Source of the DNA: Haloplanus salinarum | Lineage (GTDB): Archaea; Halobacteriota; Halobacteria; Halobacteriales; Haloferacaceae | Length of the DNA stretch: 64,000 nucleotides | Direction of reading: 5' to 3' | Assembly (NCBI RefSeq): GCF_024498175.1 | Contig: NZ_CP101823.1 | Coordinates: 1,674,001-1,738,000, forward strand | In this document: positions 43,048 to 51,864 of the stretch, in pieces | How positions within the stretch are numbered: the first letter of the stretch is position 1 | Layout: the number at the start of each line of letters is the position of its first letter | Notes under the pieces: generated by a model | What the model was told of the DNA's origin: nothing | Database searches by the model: none | What the model saw: only the letters and a program-made list of their open reading frames with translations | Position numbers and translations under genes: made by a program

Positions 43048-43656
43048 CTAAAGCGATTCGTTCCGCCGCGCCCGCCAGCCGGTCAGTTCGTCGACCCGGT
43101 CGAAGGCCGCACGCTCCGCCGGCCCGCCGCAGCGCTCGACCGTCTCGGCGAAGTACGCGAGGCGGTCGAGCAGGGCGTCGGTGTCGTAGGCCGGCACGTC
43201 GAGCCGCGAGGCCGCCACCGTCGCGTCGATGACGGCGTAGAACCCGCGGTTTATCGTCGGTACCCGCCGCTCGCGCACCGTCGCCTCGCCGGGGTCGAGC
43301 GCCCAGCGGACCCACTCGGTGCCCCCTTCCTCCCCCTCGTCGAGCCGTTCGACGGTCACCTCCACCCACGCGGCCGCGCCAGCCCGAACCGGCTCGTCCG
43401 TCTCGGTCACGTCGAGGGCGGCGTCGACGAACTCCCGGGGATCGGTCGTGAACTGGACGACGCCGCCGCCCCGTCGCTCGAAGTTGCCGCGGGTCCGGGT
43501 GTGCCCCCACGTGGTCGCGGTCACGGGGTCGTCCGGACCCTCGGGCGCGTGGAGGCCGAGCGCCGCCTGGTTCCAGCGGTCGTTCGGGCCCAGGGTCGCC
43601 GCGACCGACTCGGTGACGCCGGCGAGGTCGACCGGCCAGCCGTCGGGGGTCGTCAC
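43048..43656 (-). CDS. DUF447 family protein (flavin-reductase-like fold)
   Basis: The 202-residue protein begins at a GTG (VTTPDGWPVDLAGVTE) that overlaps the CitG-like stop by four bases. It has WNQAALGLHAPEG and TTWGHTRTRGNFERRGGGVVQFTTDP, the blocks of DUF447, a split-barrel flavin-binding family seen in methanogens and haloarchaea near cofactor genes. Flavin or F420 chemistry is inferred; no reaction is established. The stop codon overlaps the promoter of rps17e. Confidence 0.75.
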   Translation of the reverse strand: MTTPDGWPVDLAGVTESVAATLGPNDRWNQAALGLHAPEGPDDPVTATTWGHTRTRGNFERRGGGVVQFTTDPREFVDAALDVTETDEPVRAGAAAWVEVTVERLDEGEEGGTEWVRWALDPGEATVRERRVPTINRGFYAVIDATVAASRLDVPAYDTDALLDRLAYFAETVERCGGPAERAAFDRVDELTGWRARRNESL

Positions 43657-44522
43657 ACCGGCACCCCCCGTTCGAGCGCGACGAAGGCCGCCGCAGCGGT
43701 GTGATCGGCGGTCGTCCCGGGGTTGATCCCCTCGGCACGGAACCGCTCGGCCAGCTCCTCGGCGGCGTCGAGATCGTCGCGGACGGCCGCAGCCCGCCGG
43801 CTCGCCGCCTCGGCGACGTCCCGACCGTGTTCGGTCGCCACGAGCGAGTCGGGGCGCTCGGCCAGCAGGTCGAGGAACGCGCGGGCCAGTCGGTCGGTGA
43901 CCGGCCCCTCGTCGTCGAGGACGGTTTCGGCGGCCGCGAACGTCCGCTCGAAGCCGCCCGTCCACTCCGCAGCGTTGCCGTCGCGGTCCGCACTCAGGTC
44001 CATCACGTCCGCGAGCGTCAGTCCCCGCTCCCTGATCGCGGGCGCCGCGTCGGCGCCGCGGCGCACGTCGAGGGCCGCCGCGTCCGGCGGCGGGTCGTCG
44101 ACCGCCACTTCGACGTGTTCGAACGCGCGGTAGAAGGAGACGGCGTCGTCGACGGTCGTGGCGTCGACGACACCCGCAACGCCGGCCGGCGAGAGGCGGT
44201 CCGTCGCGGCGGCACGGACCAGCGGGACGAGCAGGAGGAGACAGCCGAACTGCGTGTTGTCGCCGTCCTGCTGGCTCATGCCCCGGACCGCCCGTTCGAA
44301 GGCGTCGCCGAGCGGGCGGTCCGGATCGGCCGCCTCGCGGAGTCCGGGTCTGGCTCCCACGGCGCCCGCGAGGAAGTGTTCGAACCGGAGGTCGTCGTGG
44401 TCGCGGCGGCGGTCGACGTTGCCCGGCTTGGGCGTGCTCGCCACCTCCAGCAGCAAGGCGAGTTCCGCGTGATCGACCGGCGACATCCCGGGTCGAGGGT
44501 GGGATGGGCGGTCGTCGGTCAT
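43653..44522 (-). CDS. Triphosphoribosyl-dephospho-CoA synthase (CitG/MdcB)-like protein
   Basis: The 289-residue helical protein has LALLLEVASTPKPGNVDRRRDHDDLRFEHFLAGA, MSQQDGDNTQFGCLLLLVPL and EGINPGTTADHTAAAAFVAL, the conserved blocks of the CitG/MdcB family, which make the prosthetic-group precursor for citrate or malonate decarboxylases. Archaea lacking those decarboxylases also have it, so the archaeal role is uncertain and may be a cofactor step. It sits in a cofD gene cluster with four-base overlaps on both sides. Confidence 0.75.
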   Translation of the reverse strand: MTDDRPSHPRPGMSPVDHAELALLLEVASTPKPGNVDRRRDHDDLRFEHFLAGAVGARPGLREAADPDRPLGDAFERAVRGMSQQDGDNTQFGCLLLLVPLVRAAATDRLSPAGVAGVVDATTVDDAVSFYRAFEHVEVAVDDPPPDAAALDVRRGADAAPAIRERGLTLADVMDLSADRDGNAAEWTGGFERTFAAAETVLDDEGPVTDRLARAFLDLLAERPDSLVATEHGRDVAEAASRRAAAVRDDLDAAEELAERFRAEGINPGTTADHTAAAAFVALERGVPV

Positions 44523-45292
44523 TCCCGCACCCCTCCGTCGTTGCGGGCCGGGGCCGACGGTCCCTCGGCCCGGCGGTCCCAGTCGTCGACGGCGCGGGCG
44601 ACCCGTCGGAGGATCGCCGGATCGTCGCTCGGTCGGCCGACGCTGACGCCGTCGGCGCCGTAGGCGAGGTACTCCCACGCCGTCGTCCGGTCGCGGACGC
44701 CGTTGTTCGCGAGGACGAAGGCCTCGGGGGCCGCGGCCGCGACGTCGGCGACGACCGGTTCGCTGTCCATCGCGTCGACGTGGACGATATCGGCGCCCGC
44801 GTCGGCGACCCGGCGGGCCGTCGCCGGCAGGTCGACGCCGTCGACCTCGGTGCGGACCTTCACGCTCACGGTTGCGCCCGTCTCGGCCGCGGCGGCGACG
44901 TAGCGGGCGAGGCGGTCGGTATCGCGGAGCAACGCCTCGCCACAGCCGACGGCACACAGCTCCGACTGCCGGCAGTGGGCGTTGATCTCCAGAACCGCGT
45001 CGTGGCGGGCACACGTCGCGGCGGCCTCCCGGATCGGTCCGGCGGCCGTACTCCGGACGTTCAGCCCGGGGCGGATCGGCGCGTCGGCGAGGGCGGCGAG
45101 TTCGTCGTCGGCGAAGGAGAGCGGGTCGTCGGGGAGGAACTCCTCGCGGCCGCGGGCGATCAGGCCGCGGGCGGCCTCGCGGGCCTCGGAGTCGAGGGCG
45201 AGGCCGCCGAGGAGGGCGAGGTCGGCGAAGGGGGCGCCGTCCCGCGCCCACGCGGCGTCGGCGGCGCCGCTGAGGCTCGCGAGGGCGAGCAT
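44519..45292 (-). CDS. tRNA-dihydrouridine synthase-like TIM-barrel protein (MJ0144-type)
   Basis: The 257-residue protein starts [21 protein letters not shown], with EINAHCRQSELCAVGCGEALLRD, SVKVRTEVDG and HVDAMDSEPV followed by GADGVSVGRPS. This matches the flavin TIM-barrel fold of dihydrouridine synthases in the archaeal MJ0144 branch. The substrate may not be tRNA; the F420 neighbourhood favours a cofactor role. Its ATG overlaps the cofD stop by one base and its stop overlaps the CitG-like start. Confidence 0.7.
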   Translation of the reverse strand: MLALASLSGAADAAWARDGAPFADLALLGGLALDSEAREAARGLIARGREEFLPDDPLSFADDELAALADAPIRPGLNVRSTAAGPIREAAATCARHDAVLEINAHCRQSELCAVGCGEALLRDTDRLARYVAAAAETGATVSVKVRTEVDGVDLPATARRVADAGADIVHVDAMDSEPVVADVAAAAPEAFVLANNGVRDRTTAWEYLAYGADGVSVGRPSDDPAILRRVARAVDDWDRRAEGPSAPARNDGGVRE

Positions 45293-46284
45293 CAGGCCAC
45301 CTCCGCGAGCGCCGCCGCGGCGGCGCGGACGACGCGTTCGGCGTCCGCCGGGCCGTCGATTCGGGTGTCGGTGCGGACGACCGGGCGGTCGAGGGTCGTG
45401 CCGTCGTCGGTGTCGAGGACGAACGCGTCGACGAAGGGGTAGGCGTCGGCGACCCCGGCGGTCGAGGGATCGCGCCCGACGCCGCGCATGAGGTCGTCGG
45501 CCGGCCCGGAGAACACGCGGTCCTCGATAAAGGGCGAGACGGCGACGACCGGTGTGTCCGCGAGGGCGTCCTCGACGCCCGGGAGCGCGCGGATGGGGCC
45601 GACGCTGGTGACCGGGTTCGACGGGCCGATCACGACCGGCTCGTCGAGGGCAGCACGGACCGCGGGGGTTGGGGTCGCGTCGGCGGCGCCGCGGAACTCG
45701 ACGTCCTCGACGGCGGGGGCGGCCCGGCGTGCCACCCAGTACTCCTGGAAATGCATCGTGCCCGCCTCGGTGTGAACCATCGTCGCCACGGGGTCGTCGC
45801 TCATCGGCAGGAGGTCGACCGTGAGGTCGAAGGCGTCCGCGAGGCGACGCGTCACCTCGGTCAGGCTGCGACCCTCGTCCAGCAGGCCGGTGCGGGTGAG
45901 GTGGACCGCCCGGTCGCGGTCGCCGATCTCCATGAACTCGGCGACGGCGGAGAAGCGCCGCCAGCGGGCGAGTCGGCGGCCGGCGGTCTGTCGGTCGGGG
46001 GGCAGATACCGCGGCCCCCGGGGGAGGTCGGCGGCGTCGGCCAGCCGGACGAGTTCGTCGTGTGTCGCGGTCGTGTCGCCCTCGATCCCCCACCAGTGGC
46101 CGCGATCGAGGACACCGCCGCCCTGGAAGAGGACGGTATCGAGGTCGGGACAGACCAGCAGACCGCCGAGTTCCACGTCGTCGCCGGTGTTGGCGACGAC
46201 GGTGACCGCCTCGGGGTCGAAGGCGGCGTCCACGCCGTCGAGGAGTTTGGGCGTACCCGTCCCGCCGGCGAGAAACGTGACCAT
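45292..46284 (-). CDS. cofD: 2-phospho-L-lactate transferase (F420 biosynthesis)
   Basis: The 330-residue enzyme begins [20 protein letters not shown] and has [58 protein letters not shown] and [15 protein letters not shown], all CofD signatures. It transfers the phospholactyl group from a GTP-derived precursor to the deazaflavin Fo, giving F420-0. It heads a tight minus-strand operon of DUS-like, CitG-like and DUF447 genes. It is divergent from a PAC2 gene. Confidence 0.95.
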   Translation of the reverse strand: MVTFLAGGTGTPKLLDGVDAAFDPEAVTVVANTGDDVELGGLLVCPDLDTVLFQGGGVLDRGHWWGIEGDTTATHDELVRLADAADLPRGPRYLPPDRQTAGRRLARWRRFSAVAEFMEIGDRDRAVHLTRTGLLDEGRSLTEVTRRLADAFDLTVDLLPMSDDPVATMVHTEAGTMHFQEYWVARRAAPAVEDVEFRGAADATPTPAVRAALDEPVVIGPSNPVTSVGPIRALPGVEDALADTPVVAVSPFIEDRVFSGPADDLMRGVGRDPSTAGVADAYPFVDAFVLDTDDGTTLDRPVVRTDTRIDGPADAERVVRAAAAALAEVA

Positions 46285-46386
46285 GCGCGCCGTAGCGGAC
46301 GGGTGGATTTGTGCCTTTGGGGTCGGGTCGGACCCCCCGGTCGGTCACGCGCCACGCTTACGGAACCGCCGGTCGAAGGGTCACGC

Positions 46387-47127
46387 ATGAGCGACATCGA
46401 GGTACTCCGCGACGACGTATCGCTCGACGATCCGACGCTGGTCGAGGGGTTGCCGGGGGTCGGCCTCGTGGGCAAACTCGCCACCGACCACCTCGCGGAG
46501 ACGTTCGACATGGTGCACTACGCGAACGTCCACTGCGATGGACTGCCGCCGGTGGCGACCTACGAGGACGACGACCGCGAGCTGGTGACGCCGGTTCGGC
46601 TGTACGCCGACGCGGAGCGCGACCTGCTCGCCCTCCGAAGCGACGTGCCGGTCACGCCGCCGGCCGCCCTGGAGTTCGCCGAGTGTCTGTCGGCGTGGGA
46701 CGACGACGGCGGGACACACGTCTACCTGAGCGGGATCGGTCGGGAGCGCGATGAGGGGACAGCGCCGGCGCTGTACGGCGTCGGCACGGCCGGCGGGAGC
46801 GAGAGTCTCGCGGCCGTGGGGATCGAATCCCCCGCGGAGTCGGGACTCGTCTCCGGCCCGACGGGCGCACTCCTGAACCACGCGGTGCGGACCGGTCGGC
46901 GAGCCGTGGGACTGATCGTGGGGTCGACGCCGAACTTCCCGGACCCGCAGGCGGCCGCGCACCTCCTCCAGGAGGGAATCGGGCCGCTGCTCGGGACGGA
47001 GGTGCCGGTCGACGAGTTGATCGACCGCGCGGCGGAGATCAGAAAGGCCAAGCGGCGGCTAGCCCGGCAGATGCAGGAGGCGGACGAGACGAGTTCGCAG
47101 GCGCGGCCGCTCGGGATGTATCAGTGA
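46387..47127 (+). CDS. PAC2-family proteasome assembly chaperone-like protein
   Basis: The 246-residue protein has VEGLPGVGLVGKLATDHLAETF, the hallmark of PAC2 proteins, and ends with a helical Arg/Lys-rich segment RKAKRRLARQMQEAD. Eukaryotic PAC2 assists 20S proteasome assembly. The archaeal role is inferred and not proven, and some archaeal members may bind ligands. ATG 46387 is chosen; an upstream in-frame start runs into the cofD promoter. Confidence 0.85.
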   Translation: MSDIEVLRDDVSLDDPTLVEGLPGVGLVGKLATDHLAETFDMVHYANVHCDGLPPVATYEDDDRELVTPVRLYADAERDLLALRSDVPVTPPAALEFAECLSAWDDDGGTHVYLSGIGRERDEGTAPALYGVGTAGGSESLAAVGIESPAESGLVSGPTGALLNHAVRTGRRAVGLIVGSTPNFPDPQAAAHLLQEGIGPLLGTEVPVDELIDRAAEIRKAKRRLARQMQEADETSSQARPLGMYQ

Positions 47128-47172
47128 GCGCGTTCTGCAAGTCTTAAGCGACCCGAGGCGTTTCGTTCGACC

Positions 47173-47778
47173 ATGCAAGAGGATGCGGCCGACGGAACGA
47201 CGACTGACGGCGACGCTCCCGAAGTGGACGACGGCGAGTCGGCCGAGGCCGACCTCGCCGAACGCGTCGCCGAGTACGACGCCGACCTCGGTGCGGCCGT
47301 CGAGGACCTCGAAGCACGGATCGAGGCTCTCGAAGCGGACCTCGAAGCGGAACGGGACCGTGCCGACGACTTGGAGTCGCGACTGAAACGCAAGCAGGCC
47401 GACTTCCAGAACTACAAGAAGCGCACCGAGGAACAAAAGGAGGAGCTCAAAGAACGGGCGACGGAGGACTTCGTGGCCCGGCTGGTGCCGGTGCGGGACG
47501 ACCTGGTCAGGGCGCTCGAACAGGACGACGACGTCGACATCCGCGACGGCGTGGAGTCGACGCTGGCGTCGCTCGACCGCGTCCTCGAGTCCGAGAACGT
47601 GACGGCCATCGAGCCGTCGGCCGGCGACGAGGTCGACCCAGTCCGCCACGAGGTGATGATGAAAGTCGAGAGCGACCACCCCGAGGGAACCATCGCAGAG
47701 GTGTTCCGTCCGGGCTACGAGATGGCGGGATCGGTCATCCAGGAGGCGCAGGTGACGGTCAGCGACGGGTCGGCGTAG
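47173..47778 (+). CDS. grpE: Nucleotide exchange factor GrpE
   Basis: The 201-residue protein has a long acidic N-terminal coiled-coil (about 30-75), QADFQNYKKRTEEQKEELKERATEDFV and the beta domain HEVMMKVESDHPEGTIAEVFRPGYEMAG ending QAQVTVS. It releases ADP from DnaK. It comes first in a grpE-dnaK-dnaJ order on the plus strand, the common archaeal layout. The long acidic N-terminus is typical of halophilic GrpE. Confidence 0.95.
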   Translation: MQEDAADGTTTDGDAPEVDDGESAEADLAERVAEYDADLGAAVEDLEARIEALEADLEAERDRADDLESRLKRKQADFQNYKKRTEEQKEELKERATEDFVARLVPVRDDLVRALEQDDDVDIRDGVESTLASLDRVLESENVTAIEPSAGDEVDPVRHEVMMKVESDHPEGTIAEVFRPGYEMAGSVIQEAQVTVSDGSA

Positions 47779-47940
47779 CGCAGCCGGAGCGAACCCGGCG
47801 GATTGCAGTTCTACATAAATGGTGTTGGTGAAGGACGACCAGCGAGCGATAAATCGGGGGACGGGAGCGACCCGCTCTGGACGGGGAGCTCGGGCCGTCT
47901 AGTAACCTTTAACCGAACTAAACCGGTAATCAAGGACAAG

Positions 47941-49857
47941 ATGGCGAGCAACAAGATTCTGGGAATCGACCTCGGGACCACGAACAGCGCGTTCGCGGTC
48001 ATGGAGGGCGGCGATCCGGAGATCATCGTAAACGGCGAAGGCGACCGAACGACTCCCTCCGTCGTCGCGTTCACGGACGACGAGCGACTCGTCGGGAAGC
48101 CGGCGAAAAACCAGGCCGTCCAGAACCCCGAGCGCACGATCCAGTCGATCAAACGCCACATGGGCGAGGAGGACTACTCCGTCGAGATCGACGACGACGA
48201 GTACACGCCCGAACAGATCTCGGCCATGATCCTCCAGAAAATCAAGCGGGACGCCGAGGAGTACCTGGGCGACGAGGTCGAGAAGGCGGTCATCACGGTG
48301 CCGGCGTACTTCAACGACCGGCAGCGCCAGGCGACCAAAGACGCCGGCGAGATCGCCGGCTTCGAGGTCGAGCGCATCGTCAACGAGCCGACGGCGGCGT
48401 CGATGGCCTACGGCCTCGACGACGAGTCCGACCAGACGGTCCTCGTGTTCGACCTCGGGGGCGGCACCTTCGACGTGAGCGTCCTCGATCTGGGCGGCGG
48501 CGTCTACGAAGTCGTCGCGACCAACGGGGACAACGACCTCGGGGGCGACGACTGGGACGAGGCGATCATCGACCACCTCGCCGAGGAGTTCGAGAGCGAC
48601 CACGGCATCGACCTCCGCGAGGACCGCCAGGCGCTCCAGCGGCTGAAGGACGCCGCCGAGGAGGCCAAAGTAGAGCTCTCCTCGCGGAAGGAGGCGGACA
48701 TCAACCTCCCGTTCATCACCGCGACCGACGACGGCCCGATCCACCTCGAGACGTCGCTCACCCGCGCGAAGTTCGAGTCGCTGACGAGCGACCTGCTGGA
48801 GCGGACGGTCGAGCCGACCGAGCAGGCACTCTCCGATGCGGGCTACTCGAAAGACGACATCGACGAGGTCATCCTCGTCGGCGGATCGACGCGGATGCCG
48901 CAGGTCCAGGAGAAAGTCGAGGACCTCGTCGGCCAGGAGCCGAAGAAGAACGTCAACCCCGACGAGGCCGTCGCGCTGGGCGCGGCGATCCAGGGCGGCG
49001 TCCTCGGCGGCGAGGTCGACGACATCGTCCTGCTGGACGTGACGCCCCTGTCGCTCGGGATCGAGGTCAAGGGTGGCCTGTTCGAGCGGCTGATCGAGAA
49101 GAATACCACCATCCCGACGGAGGAGTCGAAGATCTTCACCACCGCGGCGGACAACCAGACGATGGTGCAGGTTCGGGTCTTCCAGGGTGAACGCGAGATC
49201 GCCGAGGAGAACGAACTGCTCGGCGAGTTCCAGCTGACCGGCATCCCGCCGGCGCCCGCCGGTACGCCCCAGATCGAGGTCGGCTTCAACATCGACGAGA
49301 ACGGCATCGTCAACGTCGAGGCCGAGGACAAGGGCTCGGGCAACGCCGAGTCGATCACCATCGAGGGCGGCGCCGGCCTCTCCGACGAGGAGATCGAGCG
49401 CATGCAGAATGAGGCCGAGGAACACGCCGAGGAGGACCAGCAGCGCCGCGAGCGGATCGAGGCCCGCAACGACGCCGAGGGTGCGATCCAGCGCGCCGAG
49501 ACGCTCCTCGAGGAGAACGAGGAGGAGATCGACGACGAGATCCGGGAGTCCGTCGAGGACGCCATCGCGGACGTCGAGGAGACCCTCGACGACGAGGACG
49601 CGACGGCCGAGGAACTGCAGGACGTGACCGAGACGCTGTCCGAGGAACTCCAAGAGATCGGCAAGCAGATGTACCAGGAGCAGGCCCAGCAGGCCCAGGC
49701 CGGCGCCGGCGGTGCCGGTGCGGGCATGGGCGGTGCGGGTGCCGGCCCCGGTGCAGGTGCGGGTGCCGGCCCCGGCGCGGGTGCCGGCCCCGGTGCCGAC
49801 GACGAGTACGTCGACGCCGACTTCGAGGAGAAAGACGACGAGGACGAGGACGCGTAG
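47941..49857 (+). CDS. dnaK: Molecular chaperone DnaK (Hsp70)
   Basis: The 638-residue Hsp70 starts [20 protein letters not shown], with [48 protein letters not shown] and a substrate-binding domain ending in a helical lid. The C-terminus has a Gly/Ala repeat ([13 protein letters not shown], about 585-620) and an acidic DDEDEDA tail. It binds unfolded proteins with DnaJ and GrpE. A TATA-like CTTTAACC at about 47907-47914 lies 27-34 bp before the ATG, suggesting separate heat-shock control in addition to readthrough from grpE. Confidence 0.97.
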   Translation: MASNKILGIDLGTTNSAFAVMEGGDPEIIVNGEGDRTTPSVVAFTDDERLVGKPAKNQAVQNPERTIQSIKRHMGEEDYSVEIDDDEYTPEQISAMILQKIKRDAEEYLGDEVEKAVITVPAYFNDRQRQATKDAGEIAGFEVERIVNEPTAASMAYGLDDESDQTVLVFDLGGGTFDVSVLDLGGGVYEVVATNGDNDLGGDDWDEAIIDHLAEEFESDHGIDLREDRQALQRLKDAAEEAKVELSSRKEADINLPFITATDDGPIHLETSLTRAKFESLTSDLLERTVEPTEQALSDAGYSKDDIDEVILVGGSTRMPQVQEKVEDLVGQEPKKNVNPDEAVALGAAIQGGVLGGEVDDIVLLDVTPLSLGIEVKGGLFERLIEKNTTIPTEESKIFTTAADNQTMVQVRVFQGEREIAEENELLGEFQLTGIPPAPAGTPQIEVGFNIDENGIVNVEAEDKGSGNAESITIEGGAGLSDEEIERMQNEAEEHAEEDQQRRERIEARNDAEGAIQRAETLLEENEEEIDDEIRESVEDAIADVEETLDDEDATAEELQDVTETLSEELQEIGKQMYQEQAQQAQAGAGGAGAGMGGAGAGPGAGAGAGPGAGAGPGADDEYVDADFEEKDDEDEDA

Positions 49858-49908
49858 TCCCCGAGCCGCGTTTTTGAAATAGGTAGGGACGGTACGAAAG
49901 GATAACTG

Positions 49909-51069
49909 ATGACAGAGGATTTCTACGACGTGCTCGGCGTGTCCCAGGACGCCTCCGAGGAGGAGATCAAGGCGGCGTACCGGAAGAAGGCCTCCGAGTA
50001 CCATCCGGACGTGAGCGACGACCCCGACGCCGAGGAGAAGTTCAAGAAGGCAAAGAAGGCAAAGGAGGTGCTCACCGACGAGGAGAAGCGACAGGCGTAC
50101 GACCGGATGGGTCACGAGCGCTTCGAACAGGCCGAGAAGCGCGGCGGCTTCGACGGCGGCGGCGGGGCCGACGGCGCACGCGGCAACCCCTTCGGCGGCG
50201 CGGGTGGTGGCGGCGCCGGCGGCTTCGAGGACATCTTCGAGCAGTTCTTCGGCGGCGGCCGCGGCGGCGGCGGGGGCGGCGACCGGCCCCGACAGGGGCA
50301 GGACCTCCGCACGTCGCTCGAACTCGACCTCGAGGAGGCCTTCGAGGGCGTCGAACGCGAGTTCACCGTGACGCGGCCGTCGCGGTGTCCGGACTGCGAC
50401 GGCGAGGGCCACCCGCCCGACGCCGACGCGCGGACGTGTCCCAACTGCGACGGCCGGGGGCAGGTCACACAGGTACAACAGACGCCGTTCGGCCGGATGC
50501 AACAGACGGGGACCTGCCGGCAGTGTGGCGGCGACGGCACCCTCTACAGCGAGACGTGTGCCACCTGCGACGGCGAGGGGCAGGTTCGCGAGGAGTCGAC
50601 GCTCTCGGTCGACATCCCGGCGGGGATCCGGGACGGACAGACCCTGCGGATGGAGGGCGAGGGCGCGCCGGGGCGGAACCGCGGGCCGAACGGCGACCTG
50701 CTGATCGAGGTGTCGGTCGCCGACCATCCGGACTTCGAACGCGACGGCGACGACCTGCAGTACCAGCATCCCATCTCCTTCCCGCAGGCCACTTTCGGCG
50801 ACACCGTCGAGGTGCCGACCCTCGACGGCACCGTCGAGATGGACGTGCCCGCGGGCACCCAGAGCGGCGAGACGTTCCGTCTGAAGGGGAAGGGAATGCC
50901 CCGACTCCGACGGCGGGGCCGCGGCGACCTCTACGTACAGGTGCAGGTCGTGACGCCGGACGACCTGAACGAGGAGCAACGCGAGGCTCTCAAGGAGTTC
51001 GCCGAGGCCGGCGGCGAGGAGGTCGACGTGAAAGAGGGCTTCTTCGAGCGGATCAAGAGCAGTTTCTAG
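49909..51069 (+). CDS. dnaJ: Molecular chaperone DnaJ (Hsp40)
   Basis: This 386-residue type I J-protein has a J domain with HPD at 32-34, a Gly/Phe-rich linker, four CxxCxGxG-type zinc motifs (CPDCDGEG, CPNCDGRG, CRQCGGDG, CATCDGEG) and a C-terminal substrate-binding domain. It stimulates DnaK ATPase and delivers clients. It stands 51 bp after dnaK behind a T-rich stretch. Its TAG is immediately followed by the ATG of the next gene, with no spacer. Confidence 0.96.
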   Translation: MTEDFYDVLGVSQDASEEEIKAAYRKKASEYHPDVSDDPDAEEKFKKAKKAKEVLTDEEKRQAYDRMGHERFEQAEKRGGFDGGGGADGARGNPFGGAGGGGAGGFEDIFEQFFGGGRGGGGGGDRPRQGQDLRTSLELDLEEAFEGVEREFTVTRPSRCPDCDGEGHPPDADARTCPNCDGRGQVTQVQQTPFGRMQQTGTCRQCGGDGTLYSETCATCDGEGQVREESTLSVDIPAGIRDGQTLRMEGEGAPGRNRGPNGDLLIEVSVADHPDFERDGDDLQYQHPISFPQATFGDTVEVPTLDGTVEMDVPAGTQSGETFRLKGKGMPRLRRRGRGDLYVQVQVVTPDDLNEEQREALKEFAEAGGEEVDVKEGFFERIKSSF

Positions 51070-51765
51070 ATGCGCGTCCTCGGGGATCTAGTCGGCCGTG
51101 ACCGGCGAAGCGAACGGATCGCGTTGCGGGTCGTGACCCGCGACCGAGCGGTCAGCTACCGCGATTTCTGTACGACGGCCTGGAAGGCCGGCCACGCGCT
51201 CAGCCACCTGGGCGTCCACGAGGGGGCGCGGGTCGCACTCGCGCCCGACCCGGCACCACAGGTCGTCGAGACGCTGTTCGGTGCGGCGTCGCTCGGCGCC
51301 CCCGTCGCGTTCGACGTCGACGCCGACGCGCGGGTCGTGATGGGACACGTCGACCGGGAGGCCGAACTCGACGGCGGCGAGCGGAAGGTCTGCGTCTACG
51401 GCGGGGCGCCGGCGGCGGCGACGGCGACCCACTGGGAAGGGGTGGTCTGGAGCGAGAACCCCGCGATGCCCCCCGGCGAGCGCTCGCCGGACGACCCGGC
51501 CCTGCTCGACGGGGAGCGGGCGTGGTCACACCGCGAGCTGTTGAGGCGGGCCGAGGACGTCGTCGACGCGGCGGGACTGGACGCCGGGACGGCCGTCGCG
51601 CTCCGGGCGTCGCTCGCCGACCCGCGGGCGGTGGTCGCGGGGGTGCTCGCCCCGCTGCTCGCGGGCGGAACGGTCGTCCTGCCCGGCGCCGAGGCGGCGG
51701 GACCGGTCGCGGTGAGTGACGATCCGGTTCCCGAGGAGCGTCGGATCGCTCTCGGTTCGGTGTGA
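51070..51765 (+). CDS. Truncated, internally repeated acyl-CoA-synthetase-like (ANL) protein
   Basis: The 231-residue protein begins one base after dnaJ. Residues 15-90 (RRSERIALRVVTRDRAVSYRDF...LSHLGVHEGARVALAPDPA...AASLGAPVAF) and 140-215 (DDPALLDGERAWSHRELLRRAED...AGLDAGTAVALRASLAD...LLAGGTVVL) both resemble the N-terminal subdomain of ANL acyl-CoA synthetases. The catalytic motifs of these enzymes (the Ser/Thr/Gly-rich AMP loop and the Lys) are absent. It cannot be a synthetase. Constant association with dnaJ is unknown to me. Confidence 0.55.
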   Translation: MRVLGDLVGRDRRSERIALRVVTRDRAVSYRDFCTTAWKAGHALSHLGVHEGARVALAPDPAPQVVETLFGAASLGAPVAFDVDADARVVMGHVDREAELDGGERKVCVYGGAPAAATATHWEGVVWSENPAMPPGERSPDDPALLDGERAWSHRELLRRAEDVVDAAGLDAGTAVALRASLADPRAVVAGVLAPLLAGGTVVLPGAEAAGPVAVSDDPVPEERRIALGSV

Positions 51766-51828
51766 GCAGCGGTACGGGGTCGAACGTCCGCGCCTTGGAG
51801 GGGTGACTCACGTCACCCGACACCACAC

Positions 51829-51838
51829 CTTTATATCC
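51829..51838 (+). promoter_or_regulatory. TATA box CTTTATATCC of the short-chain fatty acid transporter
   Basis: A strong TATA element in a 100-bp spacer predicts transcription starting at about 51860. This makes the ATG at 51865 more likely than ATG 51853, which would lie at or before the start site. Confidence 0.55.
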
Positions 51839-51864
51839 AAAGATCATGTCGGATGCGAGTATCG

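Noticed and set aside
49735-49800. Gly/Ala-coding repeats at the dnaK 3' end considered as a CRISPR or mobile repeat
   Set aside because: The units have no spacers and keep the reading frame; Gly-rich tails are common in DnaK.
47899-50979. A 1026-codon minus-strand frame opposite dnaK and dnaJ
   Set aside because: The frame is an antisense shadow of strong GC-rich codon bias; its protein is Val/Leu/Arg/His-rich, has no motif and lies opposite two certain genes.
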